Positions 19,608 to 29,400 of a stretch of DNA of 44,746 bases are shown here, in pieces. The DNA lies in the NCBI GenBank assembly GCA_903862565.1, contig CAIOYU010000115.1:1-44746 (forward strand), given 5' to 3'. Source of the stretch: an uncultured Actinomycetes bacterium. GTDB taxonomy: Bacteria; Actinomycetota; Actinomycetes; Mycobacteriales; Mycobacteriaceae. The stretch's first letter is position 1, and each line of letters starts with the position of its first letter. The position numbers and the translations under genes are program-made. Under the pieces are notes generated by a model. It ran no database searches. It saw only the letters and a list, made by a program, of their open reading frames with translations, and had not been told where the DNA came from.

Positions 19608-20699
19608 GTGCCGTTTCGTGCCGTGTATTCCGGATTTGCCGCGGCTGCGGCAGTAGCCCTGGCGGTGAGTGCCTGTTCGGGCCCAGACCAGGAATCTGCC
19701 GGCCCACCGGCGCCCGGGCCGGGCAGTTCGCTGGCAACCAGCACCACCAAGATCGCCTCGGCCGGGGTGCTGGGCAATCAGCGCCGGCCCGACGAGTCGT
19801 GCGCCCCCGAACCGGCCCGTTTCGACGGCCCGCCGCCGGGTCCGTTGCGCCACGCCCTCGGCGAGACGGCGGTCATGCCCGACCCCAAGCGGATCGTCGT
19901 TCTGGCCGGCGACGAACTCGACTCGCTGTGCGCACTGGGCCTGCAGACCCGCATCGTCGCCGCCGCCATGCCCGACGGCTCGGACAGCCAGCCGTCCTAC
20001 CTCGGGACCGTCGTGCACGACGTTGCACCGGCGGGTCCGCGCAGTGCGCCCGACCTGGCGGCCATCGCAGCCGCCAAACCCGACTTGATCCTGGGCTCGC
20101 AGGCCCTGACCCCGGAGGCCTACCCCGCCCTCGCCGCGATAGCCCCGACGGTGTTCACCGCCGCGCCGGGCGCACGCTGGCAGGACAACCTGCGACTGGT
20201 GGGGGCCGCCACCGGACGGCCCCGCGCCGCCGACGAGTTGATCGCCGGCTTCACCGAGCGGGCCCGCAAGGCCGGCGAGGCCAATGACGCCGCCCACTTC
20301 CAGGCGTCGATCGTGCAGTTCACCGACTCGACGGTGCGGATCTGGGGGGCCGAGAACTTCCCCGGTAGCGTGCTGGCCGCCGTCGGCGTGGATCGCCCTG
20401 CTGCTCAACGGTTTACCGACAAGCCCTATGTGGAGGTCGGAATCACCGACGCAGACCTGAGCAACTCCCCCGACCTCTCCGCCGCCGACGGTGACATCGT
20501 CTACCTGTCGTTCGCCTCGCCGGCGGCCAGGGACCGGGCACCGAAGATCCTGGAAAGTGAAGCCTGGCGGGCACTCTCGGCGAATCGGGACAACCGGGTG
20601 TTCGTCGTCAACAACGAGATCTGGCAGACCGGTCAGGGACTGATCGCCGCCCGCGGGATCGTGGACGATCTGCGCTGGCTCAACGCGCCCATCAACTAG
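19608..20699 (+). CDS. fecB: Periplasmic-binding-protein lipoprotein FecB
   Basis: This 363-residue lipoprotein belongs to the siderophore/heme periplasmic binding fold (TroA-like). The signal ends in AVSAC with the lipidated Cys23. The mature part shows IASAGVLGNQRRPDESCAPEP, RIVVLAGDELDSLCALGLQ, SAPDLAAIAAAKPDLILGSQ and the tail WQTGQGLIAARGIVDDLRWLNAPIN, which match M. tuberculosis FecB (Rv3044). That protein has been linked to heme/iron acquisition and to envelope integrity and antibiotic tolerance. The open frame extends 36 codons upstream, but the signal peptide and the -10 hexamer fix the start at GTG 19608. It ends 12 bases before the convergent SDR gene. Confidence 0.93.
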   Translation: MPFRAVYSGFAAAAAVALAVSACSGPDQESAGPPAPGPGSSLATSTTKIASAGVLGNQRRPDESCAPEPARFDGPPPGPLRHALGETAVMPDPKRIVVLAGDELDSLCALGLQTRIVAAAMPDGSDSQPSYLGTVVHDVAPAGPRSAPDLAAIAAAKPDLILGSQALTPEAYPALAAIAPTVFTAAPGARWQDNLRLVGAATGRPRAADELIAGFTERARKAGEANDAAHFQASIVQFTDSTVRIWGAENFPGSVLAAVGVDRPAAQRFTDKPYVEVGITDADLSNSPDLSAADGDIVYLSFASPAARDRAPKILESEAWRALSANRDNRVFVVNNEIWQTGQGLIAARGIVDDLRWLNAPIN

Positions 20700-20711
20700 C
20701 CACCGGACCGG

Positions 20712-21548
20712 TCAGCGGATGTAGTTCTCGCCACTGGCCCGGACGGTGATGTCGCTGATGCTGATTCCCCATGGTTGGTCGATGACTCCCACCACCGCAT
20801 CGGCCAGGTCGTCGGGGGTGATCAGCCAGTACCGCACCGAGTCGACGTCGGTCTGCTCAGGCCGGAGTGCGCCGTTGAAGTAGTTGCCGAGGTTCTCGGC
20901 GAACCGGGCACCCTTCTGGCCGGCCAGGCCCATGATCGCGGTCTGGTTGACGATCCCACTTGCCAGGTTGGTGCCGAACACCCCGGTGGGCTTGACCGTG
21001 GTCACCTTGATCGCGCCCTGCGCTTCGACCCGCAGGGCGTCCGAGAGTGCCACGACGGCGGCTTTCGTCGCGCTGTAGACGCCGGCGCCCTCGATGCCGC
21101 CGTTGCCGTAGATCGAGGAGATGTTGACCACCTGGCCGCGCCCCTGGCCGATCATCTGGTCGTAGACCGCCGCGATGCCGTTCACCACTCCCTTGATGTT
21201 GATGTCGATGGCCTGATGCCAACGCCGCCAAGCTTTTTCATGATCGGCGAAGTACGCCAGCGGCATCACCCCGGCGTTGTTCACCAGGACGTCGACGGCG
21301 CCGAAGGTCTCGACCGCGTGCTGCGCGGCGGCCTGCATCGCCGCCATGTCGGTGACGTCGGCAACCTGTGCTGAGGCCTGCCCACCGGAGGCACGAATGC
21401 CGTCGACCAACCTCGCCAGTCCGTCGGCGTCGACGTCGACAGCGACCACCTTGGCTCCGCCCGCGGCGCACTTCTGCGCGATGAGCAGACCGAAGCCGCT
21501 TGCCGCCCCGGTGATGAGGACGACCTTGCCGACCAGATGCCCCGCCAT
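20712..21548 (-). CDS. Short-chain dehydrogenase/reductase
   Basis: This is a 278-residue classical SDR. The cofactor motif is TGAASGFG (13-20), with an acidic residue after strand 2 (AVDVDADG) that favours NAD+. NNAGVMP and the catalytic Ser144/145, Tyr158 and Lys162 (NISSIYG, YSATK) are all present. The substrate is unknown. Its ATG follows the stop of the beta-lactamase-fold gene with no gap (TAGATG), so the two form an operon in which an ester hydrolase and an alcohol/ketone oxidoreductase could act in sequence. In M. tuberculosis fecB is followed directly by adhC, so this pair is accessory. Confidence 0.9.
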   Translation of the reverse strand: MAGHLVGKVVLITGAASGFGLLIAQKCAAGGAKVVAVDVDADGLARLVDGIRASGGQASAQVADVTDMAAMQAAAQHAVETFGAVDVLVNNAGVMPLAYFADHEKAWRRWHQAIDINIKGVVNGIAAVYDQMIGQGRGQVVNISSIYGNGGIEGAGVYSATKAAVVALSDALRVEAQGAIKVTTVKPTGVFGTNLASGIVNQTAIMGLAGQKGARFAENLGNYFNGALRPEQTDVDSVRYWLITPDDLADAVVGVIDQPWGISISDITVRASGENYIR

Positions 21549-22910
21549 CTAGAGCATGCGCTCGGAACTGGGCACCTTCGGCATGGCACTGGTGATCGCC
21601 GCCATGGTGCCGGGGAACAGGGAGAACTCCGGGTACAGAATGGGCTTGCCGCTGTTGAGCACGGCCACCGAGGTGGCCCGCGCCGGATCGGCCCAGGCCA
21701 GGATGTTGGTGAAGCCGAGGTGTCCGAATGCGTGCTGGGTGTCCAGGCCGTAGAGGCTGACGACGCGGGCGCCGAGCATCAGGCCGTAGGAGAAGCGGGT
21801 CGGGTAGCCCATCGACAGGTCGAGCTCCATGTGGGACCGCTCCTCCAAGGCCCGCCGGATCGTCTTGGTCTCCATGATCCGGACTCCGTCGAGTTCACCG
21901 CCACACCGCATGACCTCGAAGAACCGGCTCAGTTCATTGGCGGTGGTCACCGTGTTGGCCGCCGGCACGACACCGGTGAGGAAGCGCGGGTCGTTCGTGA
22001 GGTCGACCAGCGTGTCGATGTCGACACCGAGCATGCGAGTCAGCAGCGTCGACAATGGCGGGGCCGTCGGTGGGCCGGTGATGTAGTTCGTCGCGACCTT
22101 GTCGACGTCCTCGGGTTTGACGCCGTAGTTCATCCAGCGGAAGTCCAACGGGTCGAGGAACTCCTCGGCGAGGACGTCGCGAATCTCCTTACCGGTGACG
22201 GCGTGGACGATCTCGCCCAGGATGAAGCCGCCCGAGACCGCGTGATAGGCGAGGTACTTGCCGGGGCGGGCGAAGGGTTCGGCGTTGACCAACAGATCGG
22301 TCATGAATTCGTGATCGCCGAGGTAGTCGAGGTTCAGAGCGTTCCTGGGCAGGTTCGGGACGGCGGCGCGGTGCGCGAGGACGTGGCCGACGGTGATCTT
22401 GCGTTTGCCGTTCTTCTCGTAGCCGGGGATGTATTCGGCGACCGGATCGTGGACGTCGAGCAGACCGCGCTCAGCCAGTTTGTGCACGAGGAAGGCGGTG
22501 ATCGCCTTCGACGTGGAGTAGACGCAGAAGGGGGTGTCGACGGTGGCCGGCACCTTCTCGACATCCCGGCCGTCGCGCGGGCCGTTGCCGCGCGCGTGGC
22601 CGATCGAGCGGTTCAGGATGACCTTGCCGTGGCGGCGGACGCACACCTGCAGGGCCGGGTGGACGCCGCTGCGGTACCAGCCCTGAACGGTCTTCCACAT
22701 CGACTCGACGGCAGCAGCAGTGGTGTCGGCCTCGTCGGCGGGCACTTCCTCGCCGAAGTCGGTCACGCTGTCGAGATCGCCGGGCACGCGAATGCGGCGC
22801 AACGGATCCGGCAGGCCCAGCGGCATTCTGGGCACCGAAACCGACGGAAGCGACCACTCGACCATTGCCGAATCGTAGACGCGCCACCGCTCCAGCGGGG
22901 TCGCCGTCAT
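21549..22910 (-). CDS. Beta-lactamase-fold serine esterase (LipE-like)
   Basis: This is a 453-residue member of the class C beta-lactamase / EstB esterase family. The nucleophile motif SxxK is Ser132-Thr-Ser-Lys135 in FCVYSTSKAITAF, and the YxN-equivalent tyrosine is in YLAYHAVSGG. Near the end HAFGHLGFTNILAWADP carries the third conserved motif. Mycobacterial relatives (Lip proteins) are carboxylesterases, so ester hydrolysis is more likely than beta-lactam resistance. There is no signal peptide. The frame remains open far upstream without protein-like sequence except KNLGWVRLAQL just before ATG 22908-22910; GTG 22926-22928 is an alternative start. Confidence 0.85.
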   Translation of the reverse strand: MTATPLERWRVYDSAMVEWSLPSVSVPRMPLGLPDPLRRIRVPGDLDSVTDFGEEVPADEADTTAAAVESMWKTVQGWYRSGVHPALQVCVRRHGKVILNRSIGHARGNGPRDGRDVEKVPATVDTPFCVYSTSKAITAFLVHKLAERGLLDVHDPVAEYIPGYEKNGKRKITVGHVLAHRAAVPNLPRNALNLDYLGDHEFMTDLLVNAEPFARPGKYLAYHAVSGGFILGEIVHAVTGKEIRDVLAEEFLDPLDFRWMNYGVKPEDVDKVATNYITGPPTAPPLSTLLTRMLGVDIDTLVDLTNDPRFLTGVVPAANTVTTANELSRFFEVMRCGGELDGVRIMETKTIRRALEERSHMELDLSMGYPTRFSYGLMLGARVVSLYGLDTQHAFGHLGFTNILAWADPARATSVAVLNSGKPILYPEFSLFPGTMAAITSAMPKVPSSERML

Positions 22911-23100
22911 CAATTGGGCGAGGCGCACCCAGCCCAGATTTTTCGCGCCGGTGGGGTTCGGGGGTGCTGAATCGTGGAAGTCGTTGAGCGATAAAGACTG
23001 TGGGCTTGGGGCGTGTTTTGGCTGTCCCGTGTCGCCGGGGTGGGCGGGCTTTCCTGTGGCCGCTTGGTCTTTCGGAACAGTCGGGATGGGTGTGCGGTTG

Positions 23101-23424
23101 TCAGGGGAAGGCCGCGAGGAGGCGGTGCCAGGCGGTCGCGATGGCGGTGGCCCAGCGCCAGGTGTTGTCGAGGCGCAGCCGTAGTTGACGGGCTCCGTGG
23201 GTGATGCGGGTTGCGACGTGAAGGACCCGGTAGCGGGGGGCGTTGATCTCGCAGCGGGCCAGCTCAGCGCCGGCAGCAAGGTCGATGTCCGTGGCGTTGG
23301 ACGCCGCGATGACCTCGGAGCGATCCGGGCAGACCACCCTGACCTCCGCAGAACCAGTCCCCTGCCCGTGCCAGTAGGTAAGTGCGGCCAACTTGATCAG
23401 GGCAACCGGGAGTTGCTCGGTCAC
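23101..23424 (-). pseudogene. C-terminal remnant of an IS1380-like transposase
   Basis: A 107-codon frame ends with YRVLHVATRITHGARQ, LRLRLDNTWRWATAI and TAWHRLLAAFP, which resembles the C-terminus of IS1380-family DDE transposases in mycobacteria. The catalytic domain is absent, so the piece cannot be functional. It is in the same frame as, and two codons after, the stop of the giant gene, as if an insertion or recombination end lies at that point. The 190 bases between it and the esterase gene hold no other recognisable gene. Family assignment is from memory of the motif. Confidence 0.55.
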
Positions 23425-23427
23425 GAC

Positions 23428-26400
23428 TCATAGCAGCGACATCGCCAGGATCTCCACGTTCGGGTTGTTGGGCAGAGTTAGCGAATACAACGTCTTGCCG
23501 GCCGGGAGTTGATGGTAGTAGCCGTAGACGTTGGCATTTTGGCCGGTCTGGTTGCCTGCCTGGTTGATCTGGGTGCCAGCGTTGACCAGTACCTCGCCGT
23601 CAGCCGTGACCAGATCTGTCGGAGCCGCCGACCAAGTGCTGAAGGTCTGGTACCACCAGTCCTGGGTGCCGTCGGTGAAGGTCAGTTTGAGCAACTGATC
23701 CTTCTGGGTGCCGTTGCCGGCGCCGAGCATGAGCAGATTGTTGTACGGATTCTGGTCGGTGGCGATGATCGACACCGTCCCGTTGTTGTTGGCCACGTAG
23801 ACCCGTTTGCCGTCAGGGCTGACCGCCAGACCAATCGGCTGTTCACCCACTTGCAGCGTTGCGGCTTTGGTCAGCACGGTTGTCGGACTGCCTTGCACGG
23901 TAATGGGTTTGACGTCGAACACCGACACCGAGTTGGCGCCGCTCTCAGCCACGTAGAGCTTTGTGCCGTCCGGGCTGACCGCCAACGCCGTCGGGGTGTT
24001 GAAGCCGTCGATCGTGCTAAGCCTCGGGTCGTTGAAGTCGGGGTGTTTCTCCCACGGATCAGTGTAGGCCGATACCTTCCCTGAGGGTGAGGACACATAC
24101 AGCCGTGAGCCGTCGGGGCTGAGCGCCAAGCCACTGGGCTCATAGGCATACAACGTGTCCGGCCGTACGGTGTTGCTCCCGGTGTCGACCACATACACCT
24201 GGTTTGTGAACACGTCGGCGGTGTACAGCCAGCCGATGGGGTCGAGCACCGAATTGAACATCTGGCCGCCGCCGGTGGTTGCTTCGACCGAGTTGGTGGC
24301 GGTGTCAATGGCCGACACCCCGCCGCTAGTCGCGTTCGTGACATAGACGCGGTCAGCATCTGCCGTCACGTTCCAAGGCCCGTCGAACGCGACGATCGTG
24401 TCGTCCGGCGCTCCAGTCGAGGCGTTGAGCACCGTCACCGCGTTGTCCAGGGGGCTGGCGACGTACAGCTTGCTGCCGTCGCCGCTGACCGCCACCGACT
24501 GTGACTCGTACACCTGCCCAACCGAGAAGGTATCGGTCACCGCGTTGGTGGCGGTGTCGATCACCGAAACCGACGCACCTCCACTGGTCAGGACATAGAG
24601 ACGGGATCCGTCCGGTGAGAGCGTGAGGGTCTGGCCCCCGATCTGCGGGGCGTAGACCAGGCCGGGTCCACCCGGCAGCGCGATCGTACCCACGACCTTG
24701 AAATTCTGCGCTGCGCGCTCTTTTTGGCCCTGAACGTAGATCGTCTGGCCATCGCCGTACCCGGGCGAAAGCTGCCCACTTCCGCGCACCACGTTCGGGG
24801 GGCCGTCGGTGCCACCGACCTGGTCCCTGTTGGTGGGGATCGGCCCCACCTGGAAGGCCGACCCTGCCCAGGTCATGTGGATCGTGCAGTCGGTGGAACT
24901 GGAGCTGCAGCCTTCGGGGATCGCTTTGTTCTTCTTGAGCCATTCGAGATTCAGATTGCTGGAATCGTAGTAGTTGCCACTGCCGTCAAAGCCCTGGCTG
25001 TTGCCCACCTGCCACGGCGCGGTGGTGATCGCGAAGGAGTTGTAGCATGACTCGCCGCTGTCACATGCGGTGTTCAGATCCACCATCGTCGGCTTGGTCA
25101 CCGCTATCGACAGCACACCGACGTTCTGGTCGTCAGGCAACGTGATGGCCACCGGTGTCGATCCCTTCGGAACCCAGTAGGAGTGGCCGTAGACGTAGGT
25201 CTTCGTGGTATCGGTACCCCCTGACGCCGTATCGCGATAGGCCTGCGAGGACACGACCCACTCGCCGGGATAGGACATCATGCCGACTGTCGGATCCGAG
25301 GCGGTCAGGTAGTCGAAGTTGGCTGGGCCGATGGCTCCGCCGGTGGACTTGATGGTGAACGTCATCGGAATGGCCCAGTCGCTGAACGATTGATCTATCG
25401 CCTCCGATCTGCCATCCGAATAGATCAATGTCAGGGTGTTACCGGGCTGTTTGCCGTTGGCCCCGGCGGCGGCCAGATTGATCACGCAACCGCCGTCCCG
25501 GCAGGCATTGACGTATTGCTCGGCGAGGGCGAACAGCTGCTTGTTGTCGGTGGTCTTGATGTAAGAGCCGTAGACCGTCTGGCCGTCCCCGCGCAGGACG
25601 TTGGGCCGGTTCGGTGCGCCGATGTCGAATCCGACGGTGTCCCACGGGGTGGTGGTGGCCAGGGTCGACAGCGGCACCTTGGTGTTACCCGCCATCGGCA
25701 CCGGCAGCACCGCCTGCGGATCGCCGCTGACCGTGTAGACCCCGGGACCGCCCTCGGTTCCGCTGACGAAACCGGTGATGACGGTCTTGTTCGCGACGAC
25801 GGGGACCCCGGGCTGCGTGGTGGCCATCACCGTCGAGGGCGCCACCCACTGCGGCGGGCCGCTGATCGTGTAGGTGCCCACCGCACCGCTACCGGTGACG
25901 GACCCGCTGATCGTCGTGCCCGCCGCCACCCCCGGACCGGTGACGGCCTGATTGACGCCCAGAGCCACCCCGATCGGCGGGTTCACACGGGTGACCGTCA
26001 GCAGCGTTCCCGGCTGGGAGGCGGTCATCGGCGTGCCCAGCCCGACAGACTGCGAGGTGCCGCTGATGCTGTAGGTGCCTAGCCCGCCATCCACGCCGCT
26101 GAGGAAACCGGTGATCAACGTCCCGGATGCGACACTGACGTTGTTGACGTCGGTGCCCGTGAGGTACTGGCCGACGGCGACCTTGGTGGGGCCGACGACC
26201 TTGGTCACGGTCAAGGTGTTGCCGGCGTTGCCAGCGGTGCCGTTGTCGATACTGCCCTCGAAAATGGCGACCTGACCGTTGTTGATTCCGCCGGTGAAGT
26301 TGGCGTTGTTCTGCGAGTAGCCCGTCACCCCGCCGATGGTCTGGCCCACCGTGATCGTCCCGTCGGTGACGCTGGTGACTGTCAGGGTGTTACCCGGCCT

Positions 26401-29400
26401 GGCCGCGCTCAGCGGGGTTCGCGGGCCGCTCCACTGCGCGGGCCCGCTGAGCCCGTACCTGTACTGGGTGGCCGTGAGGGCGACCGAGCTGACCGACTGG
26501 TCAGGGCCGCTCACCGTGTAGGTCCCCGCACTGCCCGTTTTGGTGCCTGGAGCGCTCAGTTGCGCGGTGATGACGGTTCCCGCCGCCACACCGGGACCGC
26601 TGATCACCTGGCCGACCGCCAACGGGGTCCCGCTGATCCTGGTGGCCGTCAAGGTGGTGCCCGGGTTTCCTGCGGTGCCATCGTCGATGCGTCCGGTGAA
26701 GGTCACCGCGGTGGTCAGGTTCTGGGTGACCGTGGTGCCTGCGGCCACGCTGTCCCCCAACACGACCGGGCAGTTCGCCGTACAGGTGGGCGCCGTGGCG
26801 CCTGCCTGAACCGCGGGTTCTACACCGAAGATCCGGCGCAGCAACTGCTTCAGCCGCGGGAGCCGCTCGGCCGGCTGCACCGATGCGCCCCCCAGCGCCC
26901 CCTCGAACTGGCCTCCGCCGGTGATCGGGCCGTCGACGGTCAAAATCGTCCCGGGCTGCGTGGCCTCCAGGACCGCTCCGGTCACCACCTCCTGCGGGAT
27001 GCTCACCGAGTAGACGCCGGCACCGCCCAGGTAACGGGCCGGGGTGCCGGCCGTCACCGGCTTGCCGACAGTCGAGGCCCGCGAATTGTCGAAGTAGCTC
27101 AGTTGCTGAGTGATCGCTGTCCCGGCGGCCACAATGTCCCCGCTCAGGAACTGACCTGCCGCCAGCGGGGTGCTGCCGTCGGCAACCTGGTAAACCGTCA
27201 TGGTGGTGCCGGGGCTGCCGGGCGACCCACTGTTGATGCCGGCGATGAAGGCCGCTTTTGTGCCGTTGGTGATGCTGCCGGAGAAGGCCGCCGGAGCCAC
27301 ACCGCTGTTGATGGTTCCCTCGAAACTCGACGAGATCGGCGTCGCCTGGGCGGTGTCCCTGGTTCCCACCGCACTGGATCCGGTCAGCAGGTTCCACGAG
27401 TACGAGTAGCCACGGCCATCGAACCCGCCCGTCGGGGAGGTCTTGGTTCCGTCGGTGACGATTCCGACCCCGGCCCACGGTGCCACCGACGGCGTTCCGA
27501 CCAGTGCGATCCCCAGAATACCCACATTGGCCTTCTTGGAATCCTGCCCGCCATCGAGATCGCTGGGCAGCACCAGCGACTGCACCGTCTTACCGTCGGG
27601 AATCGCATAGGAGTAGCCGTAGACGTTGGCGGTCCGGTTTACCGAGTTGCCCAACTGATTGACCTGGGTGCCGCCGTTGACCACGGCCTGCCCCGCCACC
27701 GACCCATTTGTCGGGGTGGAAGCCCAGTCACTGAAGGTCTGGGTCCAGGTATCGGTGGTGCCGTCGGTGAAGTTCACCGTGATCTTCTGGTCAGCAACCG
27801 CCGGCTCGCCGCCCGCGGTCTGCTCGCCGTTGGCGCTGGCCCCGATCATCTGCAGATGGGTGTAGGTGCCGGCCGGCATGTAGATCGTCTGGCCGTCGAA
27901 CTGGGCCACATTCTGCGGGCCCTTCTTACCGCCGACCTCACTGTTGCTGGTCGGGATCTGGCCCACCTGGAATGTCGCCCCGGCCCAGGACATGAGAATT
28001 TCACTTGGCGGCGGGTTTCCACGCGGGATGGCGATCCCGATCGGGGCCTTCCTGTCGCTGAGGGAGTAGGCGTCATAGTAGTTGCCGCGGCCATCGAAGC
28101 CCTGATGGTTGGCCACCTGCCACGGCGGGGTGGTGATTCCGAAGTTGTTCAACGGGCTGTTGGACACGTTCTGGCCCAGCGACACCACGATCGCCGTCGA
28201 CATCGCCAGACCGACCAGAACGACGTCGGGGTTGTCCGGCAACGTCACGCTCTCCAGCGTCTTGCCCTGTGCCACCGAATGGGAATAGCCATAGACATAG
28301 TTCTTGGTGGCGTCACGGCCGCCTGTCGTGGTGTTGCGGTAGGCCTGGCCCGAGACGATCGCCTCGTTGGGGTGATAGCCCGGTTCCGTCCAGTCACTGA
28401 ACGTCTGCGTCCACACCTCACTGGTGCCGTCGGTGTAGTTCAGCGTGATCTTCTGGTCGGCCTGGTCGCCGTTGACCGCCGCACCGGCCAGGTTCAGCAC
28501 GTTGACCGCCTGGTTGAGCCCCTTCTCTTCCGTTTTCAGCTGAGCAGCGATCTGCGCCGTCGACAGCCCTAAGGTCTGCCCTTGCCCCCGGGCGATGTTC
28601 GGCTGGTTGGGCTGCTGGCCGCCCGCCCCGCCGGTGGCCAGACTGGCCACCGAACCCAACCCGAAGTTCACCCCGTTCCAGCCCAGAGTGATGGAGTCCT
28701 TCTTCGGGATCGCGGTCCAGGAGTAGGCGTTGCCGTGGCCGTCCAGGCCCCCGTTCGTAAACGGGGTGCCGTCGGTGACCATCCCGACCCCCAGACCCCG
28801 GGTCTCCAGCGGCGTCTTGCCGTCGGCACCCAGCCACAACTGACCACTGGCGACCTGCCCGTTCACGGCGCCGTAGGGGCCGAAGACCTGACCGTTGGCG
28901 GTGCTGCTGGTGCCGAAGAAATTGGTGGAATTGACCGTGTAGTACGTCGTCCCCGCGTTGGCCACCAGCCCGGTCAACATCGCTGAGGTACCCGCCGTCG
29001 TCACACTCGTGGACGCGTCACCGGAATACGCCGTCGCGGTGTAGGACACCACCGGCGAACCCTTCGGCGTGGGCGGCGCCTTCCATGACAACGTCGTCGA
29101 ATCCCCGTCGACACCCCCAATCAGGGGGGTCGCCGCCAGGCCGCGATCAGCCGGCGGCGCCGGTGTGCTCGGCAGGAACAACGCCCCCCCGAACTGGCTG
29201 TTCTGGGCGAAAATCCCCGGCGGCGCCCCGGTCGGCTCCTCTGTCTTCGGGTTGACCGTGATCGGCGAGGCAAACGGATACACCTGCCCGAACGTCTGGA
29301 TACGGGGGATCGCCCCCAGTTCGATCGGAGTCCCGGGAGCACTCAGCAAACCGTTGGTCGGAGTCCACACCTGCGAGACGAAGGCCGGCGATCCCTTCGT

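Larger units (their letters stand above)
23430..27485 (-). repeat. Second copy of the two-module super-repeat (modules 3 and 4)
   Basis: Module 3 opens AGVGIVTDGTK...GGFDGRG and closes AYRDTASGGTDTTKTYVYGHS. Module 4 opens FAITTAPWQVGNSQGFDG and closes VNAGTQINQAGNQ...ANVYGY. These match modules 1 and 2 respectively (27490-28815), so the pair was duplicated as a unit. Insertions split both modules in this copy. Confidence 0.8.

Noticed and set aside
21549-22910. True beta-lactamase conferring drug resistance
   Set aside because: It has no signal peptide, and its motifs and length match cytosolic esterases of the same fold found widely in mycobacteria.
26560-28572. Open plus-strand frame of about 670 codons opposite the giant gene
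   Set aside because: Its composition is dominated by Arg, Asp and Gly and mirrors the repeats of the minus-strand gene; no signal, motif or start context supports it.
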